A stretch of DNA of 22,880 nucleotides from an uncultured Bacilli bacterium (GCA_947628445.1 CANQZX010000009.1:1-22880), one strand, 5' to 3'. Shown: positions 8,113 to 15,221, counted from the stretch's first letter. Program-made: numbers and translations. Notes: generated by a model not told the origin, from the letters alone.

Positions 8113-8719
8113 GTGTTTTTTCAGCATTCCGATACCGGAAACCATAATAGAAACCTAAGCAAGCTTGAACTAAAATAAAGATTACAATAGCGGATAATAC
8201 TAAAGTAACAATATATGAACTTAATTTTCCTTTTAATTCGGAATCGGCATGTTCTTTAGCCGGTTTAGAATCTTTGCTCTTTTTTTCTTCTTCAGAAATA
8301 CTAGCTGGAGCAATTTCATGTTCTTCCGCGGCCGCAACCTCGGTTGATGCTTCGGCTTGTTCTTTAGCTTCTTCTGGTTCCTTAGGGGTAATAACATCAA
8401 TTGTTGTTGTAGCTTCTATTTCGTGCATTGGCGCCTTCGATACTTCTGTTTCACCTTCAGTAGCTGTGGATTCTTCTGGAGTTGTTGGTTCCGAAATTGG
8501 TGCTTCATCCACTTTTGCTTCCGGATCAACTGCTGCTTCTGCCGTTTCAGCAACCGGTAAATCTTCATGAACTTCACTAACTACAGATTCTTCGGCACTT
8601 GCAACTTCCGTTTCCTCTTCCGTCTTTGCTGGCTCTGCTACTGGTGCTTCTGTTTTTTCAACAGGCATATCCGCAAAAGTAATTTTTTCTTCTTCGTCTT
8701 TTAACAATGGTTCATTCAT
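8084..8719 (-). CDS. Tail-anchored acidic low-complexity membrane protein
   Basis: No family recognised. Of 211 residues, about the first 150 form a disordered segment rich in Glu, Ala, Thr, Pro and Ser with little predicted structure. A short basic stretch (KKSKDSKPAKEH) precedes a single hydrophobic helix at about 168-195 (YIVTLVLSAIVIFILVQACL). A short tail with FRYRN and TPTPTTT ends the protein. This arrangement suggests a tail-anchored protein with its acidic part in the cytoplasm, or facing the forespore if made there. ATG at 8719 has AAGGGTG just upstream; the GTG at 8728 is inside that SD. It lies directly after spoVAE but behind a terminator, so it is probably transcribed on its own. 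A role in sporulation is only a neighbourhood inference. Confidence 0.8.
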   Translation of the reverse strand: MNEPLLKDEEEKITFADMPVEKTEAPVAEPAKTEEETEVASAEESVVSEVHEDLPVAETAEAAVDPEAKVDEAPISEPTTPEESTATEGETEVSKAPMHEIEATTTIDVITPKEPEEAKEQAEASTEVAAAEEHEIAPASISEEEKKSKDSKPAKEHADSELKGKLSSYIVTLVLSAIVIFILVQACLGFYYGFRYRNAEKTPTPTTTEQQ

Positions 8720-8734
8720 TATTATCACCCTTTT

Positions 8735-8740
8735 ATTATA
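8735..8740 (-). promoter_or_regulatory. -10 of the acidic membrane-protein gene
   Basis: A perfect TATAAT on the minus strand lies only 15 bases before the ATG at 8719, with no clear -35. Transcription would begin at or next to the SD (AAGGGTG). Confidence 0.4.
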
Positions 8741-8753
8741 ATAATCTTATCAT

Positions 8754-8777
8754 AAAAAAAGGAGTTTAGAAACCCCT
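8754..8777 (-). terminator. spoVA intrinsic terminator
   Basis: The minus strand reads AGGGGTTT, a two-base minimal loop, AAACTCCT, then seven T. One G-T pair occurs in the stem. It ends the spoVAC-spoVAD-spoVAE transcript. Confidence 0.8.
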
Positions 8778-8801
8778 ATTTAATAAAAAAGTTGTCGAAA
8801 A

Positions 8802-9152
8802 TTAATCTTTAGGTTTAAAAATAATAGCAAAAATAAAGGAAAAAATAATTACGGCGGTAATCGCTAGCGAAGATTTGGTAAACATTCCCGAGAATATACC
8901 TAAAATGCCTTCTTCGAGATATCCTTGATAAGCCGCGGAATAAAGCATATGCCCAAAATTAGAAATAAGTAAAGTAGCCCCTGCTCCACATTGAGCAACG
9001 AAATAATCGTAACAGCCTAAAAAGGAAAGTAAAGCTCCGGCGACCGTAAATAGTGAGGTTATATGGCCCGGCGTTAATTTGGTATTATCTAAAATGATTT
9101 GACCTAAAGCACAAACTATTCCGGAAAAAAGAAAAGCATAGACGTAATTCAT
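8802..9152 (-). CDS. spoVAE: Stage V sporulation protein AE (SpoVAEb type)
   Basis: A 116-residue multi-pass membrane protein of the SpoVA channel, which moves Ca-dipicolinic acid into the developing spore and releases it at germination. Family features include GQIILDNTKLTPGHITS near residue 20, GAGATLLISNFGHMLY in the centre and a C-terminal IIFKPKD, matching Bacillus SpoVAEb in order and length. Its ATG overlaps the spoVAD TGA in an ATGA, and GGAGG lies upstream within spoVAD. Other Bacillus spoVA members (AA, AB, AEa, AF) are not in this window; many clostridia also manage with C, D and E only. Confidence 0.95.
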   Translation of the reverse strand: MNYVYAFLFSGIVCALGQIILDNTKLTPGHITSLFTVAGALLSFLGCYDYFVAQCGAGATLLISNFGHMLYSAAYQGYLEEGILGIFSGMFTKSSLAITAVIIFSFIFAIIFKPKD

Positions 9153-10126
9153 GATAAAACCTCCAAACTAACCGCATGAGCAATCGCGGGAATGCTTTGC
9201 TTTTGATTAACCATTGCTACACTATGTAAGGCCCCAGTAGCAATAATTAAGATCTTACGATATTTTTTTTGTTTTAAAATTTTATTATACAAAACTAAAG
9301 GAAGACAAGCTGGTCCACTACCGCCAGAGAAAGTATCCTGACTTTTTAAAAATAATTCACAACCAGCATCTAAATATTTTTTTAATTTTAAATTATAAGT
9401 GGTAGCACAAAATTCTTTTAAAATATTTGAACCAATACATCCTAAATCACCTGTTAAAATTAAATCGTAATAATTAAGGTCTCTTTTCATTTCAACTAAG
9501 TGCGTTTGTAAGGTAGCCGCGGCCGCGGGTGCCATGACGGCGCCAAGATTGTTAGCATCTTTTATCCCCAATTCAATAACGCGCCCAATGGTCGCACTTT
9601 CAATCTTTATTTTGCCTTGATTTTTCGTAAGCATCGTACTAATTGCTCCGGTTGAGGTAAAGGTGGCCGTATGCGGTTTAGGAGCACCATATTCTACCGG
9701 ATAACGAAATTGTTTCTCAGCATTTAAATTATGACTACTCGTTATTAACATCGCTTTTTGGCACGAATTACTTTCAATTAAATTGGCCCCGACGATTAAA
9801 GATTCACAGAAAGTTGCACAAGCCGCATAAATACCTAAAAAAGGAATATTATAATTTACCGCATTATAATTAGTAATACTAATTTGGTTGGATAAATCGC
9901 CACCAATTAAAATATCGAAATCACTAATTTGCATTTTATGGCGAGCCAGTAAATTATCAATTACCGTTTGTTGCATTTTAATTTCTGCTAGCTCAAAAGT
10001 CTTTTCTTTAAAATAGTAATCATCCATGGCTAAATCATAATTTTTAATTTGACTTTCTTTTTCAATAGGGCCGACAATACTATAATAATCTTTAATGTAA
10101 ACGTTTTTAAATTTTATACTAGCCAC
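9149..10126 (-). CDS. spoVAD: Stage V sporulation protein AD
   Basis: A 325-residue thiolase-fold protein that binds dipicolinic acid for the SpoVA channel. Family hallmarks include DILIGGDLSNQ, GIYAACATFCESLIVGANLI, EYGAPKPHTATFTSTGA and TFSGGSGPACLPLVL. The start is uncertain: a TTG at 10129 and a GTG at 10126 are adjacent and share the same SD-like GAGAGTG. I chose GTG for its better spacing. It overlaps the end of spoVAC by several bases and the start of spoVAE by four, so translation of the three is coupled. Length and motifs are normal, with no sign of decay. Confidence 0.95.
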   Translation of the reverse strand: MASIKFKNVYIKDYYSIVGPIEKESQIKNYDLAMDDYYFKEKTFELAEIKMQQTVIDNLLARHKMQISDFDILIGGDLSNQISITNYNAVNYNIPFLGIYAACATFCESLIVGANLIESNSCQKAMLITSSHNLNAEKQFRYPVEYGAPKPHTATFTSTGAISTMLTKNQGKIKIESATIGRVIELGIKDANNLGAVMAPAAAATLQTHLVEMKRDLNYYDLILTGDLGCIGSNILKEFCATTYNLKLKKYLDAGCELFLKSQDTFSGGSGPACLPLVLYNKILKQKKYRKILIIATGALHSVAMVNQKQSIPAIAHAVSLEVLS

Positions 10127-10556
10127 CAATTATCACTCTCACAATCACTAAAATAAAAGCACTAATTACGCCATATAAAATAACCGAGCCCGCGAGTTTG
10201 AAAAAATTGGAGCCCAAACCCGTGATAAGACCATCGTTTCGGTAATCTAGAGCACTACTTGCTACTGAATGAGCAAAACCCGTTGTCGGAATAATAAGGC
10301 CACATTTACACCGCATAACCCAATTATCAAAAAAATTTAAAGCCGTCAGTAAGCAGGCTACAAAAATAACAATTAACACTAACCAGCCGCCCGCATCAAC
10401 TCGTGAAAGACCAAAAATGGTCATTAAACCACAGACGATAAACTCACCGATTAAGGCAACAGCCCCACCCATTAAAAAAGCAACAATAATATTTTTTAAT
10501 TTATTTTCCGCGGGCGATATTTTTTTGACTAACTTTTTATACTCTTCTTTTTCCAC
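10119..10556 (-). CDS. spoVAC: Stage V sporulation protein AC
   Basis: A 145-residue membrane protein, the mechanosensitive-type component of the SpoVA dipicolinic-acid channel. It shows an amphipathic N-terminus (EEYKKLVKKISPAENKLKN), a first membrane segment (IIVAFLMGGAVALIGEFIV), the family signature GFAHSVASSALDYRNDG and GLGSNFFKLAGSVILYGV near the C-terminus. The start is GTG, with AGGTGA four bases upstream. Only 48 bases separate it from sigF, and these contain both the sigF terminator and a sigma-G-like promoter. It is therefore probably the first gene of a separate forespore transcript. Confidence 0.95.
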   Translation of the reverse strand: MEKEEYKKLVKKISPAENKLKNIIVAFLMGGAVALIGEFIVCGLMTIFGLSRVDAGGWLVLIVIFVACLLTALNFFDNWVMRCKCGLIIPTTGFAHSVASSALDYRNDGLITGLGSNFFKLAGSVILYGVISAFILVIVRVIIGG

Positions 10557-10571
10557 TTTATCACCTAAAGT

Positions 10572-10601
10572 TATTATGCTTTAAAAAAAGGTAATTTATA
10601 C
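10572..10601 (-). promoter_or_regulatory. Candidate sigma-G/F promoter of spoVAC
   Basis: On the minus strand GTATA (10597-10601) is followed after 18 bases by CATAATA (10572-10578). This fits the published Bacillus sigma-G pattern GHATR-N17/18-CATNHTA. In Bacillus, spoVA is a sigma-G operon. The predicted start lies within the SD, about ten bases before the GTG, which is unusually close and lowers my certainty. Confidence 0.45.
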
Positions 10602-10611
10602 CAATTACCTT
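10583..10611 (-). terminator. sigF intrinsic terminator
   Basis: The minus strand reads AAGGTAATT, a six-base loop, AATTACCTT, then further T (seven in all). The 5' arm contains the sigF stop codon TAA. The -35 of the proposed spoVAC promoter lies in the loop. Confidence 0.8.
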
Positions 10612-11249
10612 CTAATATAATCTCCCATTTTAACTAAACTTCTTTTTTCATAACGAGAAACTTTAACTTGATTTAAACCAAGCTTGGCTGCCGTTTCACT
10701 TTGCGTTAAATCTTCGTAATAACGGGATTTAATAATTTCTTTTTCGAGATCATTTAAAGTATTCATACTTTCTTCAAGGAGTAAATGATCATCAATGTTA
10801 TAATTATCAGATGCTGCAATAGTTTCATACGGATTAAGATTATCAGATTCATAAGTATCTAGGGAAACAACGCCACTGGTACTTTGATAGGCCTCTTTGA
10901 TTACATCAGCTGGATATCCTAAGTATTGCGCCACCTCCTCAATACTAGGCATATATCCCTTTTTTTGGGCTAATAAATTAGTTGCTTTATCAATTAATTT
11001 AACTAGCTGCCGCGTATCCCGATTAACTTTAATTAATTTATTATTGGCTAATTCAAACATCTCTCCATAGATATAAAAATAGGCATAGGTGCTAAATTTA
11101 GTATTCCGGTTCTGCCGGTATTTGGAATAAGCCTTTAATAAACCTACTATCCCAGCATTATATAAATCATTTTTTTCAACCCAGGGAAATTCTTTGGCTA
11201 TTTTCCAAATTAAATTTGTGTTAACTTGTATTAATTGTTCGGTATTCAT
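10605..11249 (-). CDS. sigF: Forespore sigma factor (SigF/SigG type)
   Basis: A 214-residue sigma-70 factor of the sporulation SigF/SigG group. Region 2 lies at about 5-75 (LIWKIAKEF, DLYNAGIVGLLKAYSKY, FSTYAYFYIYGEM), region 3 at about 85-130 and region 4 at about 155-205. The region 4.2 helix (LTQSETAAKLGLNQVKVSRY) is typical of SigF/SigG. It is some 40 residues shorter than Bacillus SigF, mainly at the ends. ATG at 11249 has GGGAG seven bases upstream and comes two bases after the spoIIAA stop, so the two are translationally coupled. The position beside spoIIAA and before spoVA favours SigF, but SigG is possible. No spoIIAB lies between. Confidence 0.85.
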   Translation of the reverse strand: MNTEQLIQVNTNLIWKIAKEFPWVEKNDLYNAGIVGLLKAYSKYRQNRNTKFSTYAYFYIYGEMFELANNKLIKVNRDTRQLVKLIDKATNLLAQKKGYMPSIEEVAQYLGYPADVIKEAYQSTSGVVSLDTYESDNLNPYETIAASDNYNIDDHLLLEESMNTLNDLEKEIIKSRYYEDLTQSETAAKLGLNQVKVSRYEKRSLVKMGDYIRR

Positions 11250-11251
11250 TT

Positions 11252-11584
11252 TTATGCTCCCAGGTATGCCCAAATTTCTTTTTTTGTATTAAGTTTGGGA
11301 ATTTTGATATTTTTTAATCCTTGAGCTAATTCTTTATTTACTTTATAAAACAACACTTTTCCCTGATTCTTTTTGATTTTATATTTGCTATTTAAAAGAA
11401 CATCCTTCCCTTTTTCATCAATCATTTTTAAATTATGTAAATTATAAACTAAGGTTTTAATTTGATATTTTTCCAAAAGAGGAAGCAAATAGTTATTAAT
11501 TTTATAACTATTTTTAGTTGTCAGTTTCCCTTCTAAAGTAACAAAAAGGATTTCCGAATCATATTTGGCATCAACTTTTAACAT
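11252..11584 (-). CDS. spoIIAA: SpoIIAA-like STAS protein without the phosphorylation Ser
   Basis: A 110-residue STAS-domain protein in the place of SpoIIAA, the anti-anti-sigma factor that frees SigF from SpoIIAB. The fold is recognisable: strand ILFVTLEGKLT, helix and strand TLVYNLHNLKMID, and C-terminal strand VLFYKV. In Bacillus the segment D56-S57-S58-G59 contains Ser58, which SpoIIAB phosphorylates. Here the same positions read D56-E57-K58-G59, so no hydroxyl residue is available. The protein is also strongly lysine-rich. ATG at 11584 follows AGAGG eight bases upstream; a longer start at 11605 lacks an SD. Together with the missing spoIIAB, this means the standard partner switch cannot work as known. 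A diverged STAS protein with another role is the alternative. Confidence 0.75.
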   Translation of the reverse strand: MLKVDAKYDSEILFVTLEGKLTTKNSYKINNYLLPLLEKYQIKTLVYNLHNLKMIDEKGKDVLLNSKYKIKKNQGKVLFYKVNKELAQGLKNIKIPKLNTKKEIWAYLGA

Positions 11585-11634
11585 TTTTATCGCCTCTATA
11601 ACCATAATAAGAAATCTCCAATTTTTTTAAACAC

Positions 11635-11644
11635 TTTCGACAAA
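11635..11644 (-). promoter_or_regulatory. Spo0A box upstream of spoIIAA
   Basis: The minus strand reads TTTGTCGAAA, a full match to the Spo0A-binding consensus, 51 bases before the spoIIAA ATG. In Bacillus, phosphorylated Spo0A activates spoIIA. The promoter itself is unclear: TTGGCA and TTTAAA flank the box with 16 bases between them, an unusual layout. The same ten bases also occur by chance in the dacF coding region. Confidence 0.6.
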
Positions 11645-11665
11645 ACATGCCAAAATAAGCCAAAG

Positions 11666-11693
11666 AAAAAGTGTAAACTGCTTTACACTTTTT
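11666..11693 (-). terminator. Terminator of the GLUG-protein gene
   Basis: AAAAAGTGTAAA pairs perfectly with TTTACACTTTTT around a four-base loop, a few bases after the stop codon at 11700. The symmetric A and T tracts would let it work on either strand, and it insulates spoIIA from the upstream surface gene. Confidence 0.85.
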
Positions 11694-11699
11694 AATAAA

Positions 11700-13697
11700 T
11701 TAACAACTTAATTCCGGATAACCACTTTCACCTAATTGCCAATTACATAAATTATAATCACTTAGACTAGTATTAACACTTCCTAAATCTATTGTATTTT
11801 TATTATTATTTAGAGTTGTTACAAAGCTATCTGCCAGCATATCCGCTTCAGCCATACTAGTTCCTTTACCGCCGCTAGTATAGCTATCATTTTTATAATA
11901 TCCAGCAGTGACGCTTCCTTTAGTTAATACTGCTAAACCATATTTTTTAGAACCCGATACTGTTCCTAGATTATAAACGTTATTTATTGTAATTGAACTT
12001 TCTCCACCACCGCCCGTAGTCAATGTAATTCCACTACTTGTAAAACTTGAGGTTACATCTCCTGTATTATAAGAATTGATTATATATGAATTAGCAGCAT
12101 AGTCCGTAAATACTATTCCCATAGCATAAAATGTTGCACTTGTACTTCCACTATTTGACACATTAGCACTATTAGAGGAATTTAAAATATAGGCTGTTGA
12201 AGATTGATTATAGCCCATTATACCTGATGTCGTAGTTTTAGTTGTTGATGCTGCCAAGGTTGATGCAATTTCGCCTGAATTATGACAATTAGCAATTATT
12301 ATAACTGCTTTGTGTAAACTATAGCCTAATATTCCTGCCGTTTTTTTACCGCCGGTTACTGAACCAATATTAGTTGAATTTGTAATAGTTGCTTTGCCTC
12401 CGTAAATCAAGCCAAGTAATCCCCCAATGGCAGGATCGGAATCATCCCCATTGGTAAATGTGGTCTTAGTATCTGTAACATTACCATTATTTTTACTTTT
12501 ATCTATAACAATATTACCGGTTATTCTACCGGATATACCTCCAGCATAAGTTCCTTCATTTTTAGAATTCATAATAATATGGCCATTATTTATAGAATTA
12601 TTAATAGTAGAAGAGGCTAGACCATTATTATTATCTTTTCCCAGTATACCACCCGCATGATTACCCAAAGGATTGGAAATTTCACCATAATTTGTACAGT
12701 TTTCGATAGTTAAACTACCGGAATCATTATAGCTAACTATTCCTCCTGCTTGATTACCACCACTTATATTTCCATAATTAAAACTATTACTTATATATGT
12801 TCCATTATTAGAGGAACCAACTATTCCCGCAGCTTCACCGCGACCTATACTACTATTTACATTAACATAATTTTTAAAATTATTAATAGTTGTATTTTCA
12901 CTTGTTCCAACCAAAGCCCCAATTATTTGAGATGTTGTAGAATTTATGGTACCTGTTATAGTTAAATTTTTAATGGTACCATTTACAATATGACCAAATA
13001 ACCCAATTCTCTTGGCTGTATTATTGGAAATATTTATATAAAGATTATTTATAGTATGTTCTCGTCCATCAAGTGTTCCGCCAAAATAAATATTATTACC
13101 ACTTTCTGATAAACCTATAGGAACAAAACCTGACCCGTCTTGATTATTAAGTTCATTATATATTGTTTCTATTCCATTTACACCATTGATATTGCCGTAA
13201 TCAATACTATTAGGATTTTCATAATCTTCACTTTTTTTAAAATCTAAATCTTTTGTTAAGACAAAATATTTTCCTTGGTAATTTTCTCCAGCATTTACTT
13301 TATTACTTAATTCAACTAAATCTTCTATTGTTTCAATTTTATAAGGGCTTTCTTCTTCTCCGGTCATTTCACGATCAAAATAAGCATAACATCTATCACT
13401 GGAACTAGCACTTACTTTAACACTATTTGTCTTTTCATCCCACTCTATTTCACTACCATTTTCACAACCGCTTAGCTCTTTATTAAATATATATTTATCA
13501 TCCTGCCAAACATTATCATGGCTTTCTTGATAGCTTCCATCGGCTTGTTCAAGCATCATACTCAACAAATTTGATTTATTATCCAATTTTTCAGGATTAT
13601 TCTCAATGATTTTTTGGGGTTTATTTAATAAATAAATTGTACTTATCATTAAAATAATTAATAAAATGTGTTCTCCTATTCTAAAAAATCTTTTCAT
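11700..13697 (-). CDS. GLUG-repeat surface protein with N-terminal anchor
   Basis: A 665-residue exported protein. A hydrophobic helix near residues 8-24 (HILLIILMISTIYLL) has no clear signal-peptidase site, so it may remain as a membrane anchor. Residues 75-107 form a small module with C78 and C103 around a WDEKT...CYAYFD pattern. From about 225 on there are roughly a dozen degenerate GLUG-type repeats (GGIVSYNDSGSLTIENCTNY, AGGISGRITGNIVIDKS and similar), expected to build a right-handed beta-helix. No sorting motif occurs at the C-terminus, which ends in YPELSC. Such proteins are often adhesins, but the ligand is unknown. ATG at 13697 has AGGTGA upstream. It and the LCP gene sit between dacF and spoIIAA, a place normally without other genes. 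Confidence 0.8.
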   Translation of the reverse strand: MKRFFRIGEHILLIILMISTIYLLNKPQKIIENNPEKLDNKSNLLSMMLEQADGSYQESHDNVWQDDKYIFNKELSGCENGSEIEWDEKTNSVKVSASSSDRCYAYFDREMTGEEESPYKIETIEDLVELSNKVNAGENYQGKYFVLTKDLDFKKSEDYENPNSIDYGNINGVNGIETIYNELNNQDGSGFVPIGLSESGNNIYFGGTLDGREHTINNLYINISNNTAKRIGLFGHIVNGTIKNLTITGTINSTTSQIIGALVGTSENTTINNFKNYVNVNSSIGRGEAAGIVGSSNNGTYISNSFNYGNISGGNQAGGIVSYNDSGSLTIENCTNYGEISNPLGNHAGGILGKDNNNGLASSTINNSINNGHIIMNSKNEGTYAGGISGRITGNIVIDKSKNNGNVTDTKTTFTNGDDSDPAIGGLLGLIYGGKATITNSTNIGSVTGGKKTAGILGYSLHKAVIIIANCHNSGEIASTLAASTTKTTTSGIMGYNQSSTAYILNSSNSANVSNSGSTSATFYAMGIVFTDYAANSYIINSYNTGDVTSSFTSSGITLTTGGGGESSITINNVYNLGTVSGSKKYGLAVLTKGSVTAGYYKNDSYTSGGKGTSMAEADMLADSFVTTLNNNKNTIDLGSVNTSLSDYNLCNWQLGESGYPELSC

Positions 13698-13719
13698 TTT
13701 ATCACCTATTTTCCCTTTT

Positions 13720-13746
13720 ATTATATATATATATATATATTTGCAA
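13720..13746 (-). promoter_or_regulatory. Promoter of the GLUG gene with (TA)n spacer
   Basis: On the minus strand TTGCAA (13741-13746) is followed by an unbroken run of alternating A and T (13722-13740, nine and a half TA units) that runs into TATAAT (13720-13725). The -35 to -10 distance with this TATAAT is 15 bases; one more TA would give the optimal 17. Confidence 0.6.
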
Positions 13747-13779
13747 GGGGGTAAAAAACGAAAAGATATTTTCTTTAAA

Positions 13780-15198
13780 CTATTTTACTATACTAGCTAT
13801 CGTATTTTTTGCAGCATTTACCGATTCCATATTAGGTTCCATAACATAGAGTTTGCTTTTGCTATAACTATAAGTATAGTTCGAACTATCATAGCCATCT
13901 AAAGAAATACTTTCAATTTGCCAATTATGCGGTTCATCAATCTCTTTTTTAATTATTTTGGTAATATCGTCTTCTTCGAAATTAGTAATGAATCCGCCTT
14001 TAACAGCTTTTAACAAATCAGCATAATTAATAATAATACTTGGTTTTAGAGCTTTATTAATAATGGCGGATAGAACAAGTTCTTGATTTTCGCCTCTGGT
14101 TCTATCTCCACCCGAGAAAGCCTTTCTTTCCCGGACAAAGGATAAAGCTTCCTCCCCATTTAGTTCATTAATTCCTTTTTGATAAGTATAACCATCTTGC
14201 GAGGTAAAACTATATTTGGAATCAACCGTTATGCCATCTAGGGCATCAACTACTTTAATTAAAGAGGTAAAATTAACTTTAACATAATAATTAATTTCCG
14301 TATCTAATAAATTTTCTAAAGTTGCAATGGATGTTTCAATACCATAAATACCAGCGTGGGTTAATTTATCTTTAGCATTGTAGCCCGCGAGTGTAACATA
14401 ATAATCTCGAGGAATAGAAGTTAATAATATTTGATGTGTTTTTGGATTAACACTAGCAATAATATTTACATCACTCCGAGATACTTTAGTAATTTTGCCA
14501 TAGGTATCGATGCCTGAGATATAAATATTAAATGGTTCATTCAATACATTAACCTCTTTTAAGGTATTCTTTATTTCTAGTTCAACATCTTGCGTATAAA
14601 TTGTTTGATAATTACTCATAAAATCCTGATTTTCTTCGGTTAAAATAGCTAGTTCCGTTTCTTCAATAACCAAAGCTGCGATAGTATGTTGGTCTAAAGC
14701 CTTAAATAGTTCATCATTATTAGCGTAGCTTTGGGTTGTAAAAGTTATTTTTTTCGTTAATTCCTTCAGAGCTTTTTGTAAACCTGGTCTTTGATCAGTT
14801 TCTAAATGACCAATTGTTTCATTGGCTAAATCAGCTATATCCGCCTTTTTTGTTTCTTTCAAGACAATAACTTGATAACTTTCCGTTTTATAATTATTAA
14901 AACCAAATTGTTTAAAAAAATCTAAAGTTTTCAATTCATAACTTATGCCCCAGATTTGTAAAGCAATTAAAACAATCGCTAAAATAATGCCACAAGTATT
15001 TTTAACTTTACCCTTTAATTTTAAAAGCCAAATAATAAAAATATCAATAATCGCTAATAAGCCCGTGAAAATTAAAAAATAATTCAAGGGTAAGACATTT
15101 ATAAAATAAATTAAGCCTAGTAAAAGAATAGTAACTAAAACCAATAAAAAGGCCATGTAATTATTAAACTTAATATTTTTCTTTTTTCTTCTTTTCAT
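13780..15198 (-). CDS. LytR-CpsA-Psr (LCP) family transferase
   Basis: Membrane enzyme that moves lipid-linked glycopolymers such as teichoic acids onto peptidoglycan. Of 472 residues, the first 90 hold three membrane helices after a basic KRRKKKN start. Residues 100-215 form an extracellular domain seen in some LCP proteins of the CpsA type. The LCP catalytic domain follows (about 220-440): GIDTYGKITKVSRSDVNIIA, LTSIPRDYYVTL, and ALSFVRERKAFSGGDRTRGE, containing the conserved Asp and Arg residues that bind pyrophosphate and metal. ATG at 15198 has AGGA upstream. It is transcribed on its own, between a terminator after dacF and a weak hairpin before the GLUG gene. The polymer it transfers cannot be told from sequence. 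Confidence 0.93.
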   Translation of the reverse strand: MKRRKKKNIKFNNYMAFLLVLVTILLLGLIYFINVLPLNYFLIFTGLLAIIDIFIIWLLKLKGKVKNTCGIILAIVLIALQIWGISYELKTLDFFKQFGFNNYKTESYQVIVLKETKKADIADLANETIGHLETDQRPGLQKALKELTKKITFTTQSYANNDELFKALDQHTIAALVIEETELAILTEENQDFMSNYQTIYTQDVELEIKNTLKEVNVLNEPFNIYISGIDTYGKITKVSRSDVNIIASVNPKTHQILLTSIPRDYYVTLAGYNAKDKLTHAGIYGIETSIATLENLLDTEINYYVKVNFTSLIKVVDALDGITVDSKYSFTSQDGYTYQKGINELNGEEALSFVRERKAFSGGDRTRGENQELVLSAIINKALKPSIIINYADLLKAVKGGFITNFEEDDITKIIKKEIDEPHNWQIESISLDGYDSSNYTYSYSKSKLYVMEPNMESVNAAKNTIASIVK

Positions 15199-15221
15199 TA
15201 TTTCCTATCCTCTTAAGATAA

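Noticed and set aside
8274..8570. Plus-strand Ser/Ala-rich open frames
   Set aside because: They are the antisense image of the Glu/Ala/Thr-rich acidic protein, without an SD or family match.
12750..12965. Plus-strand Ile/Thr/Tyr-rich open frame
   Set aside because: Antisense to GLUG repeats, with composition set by the opposite strand.
13750..13775. Hairpin after the LCP gene
   Set aside because: GAAAA/TTTTC with a four-base loop and T run is too weak and AT-only to list as a terminator with confidence.
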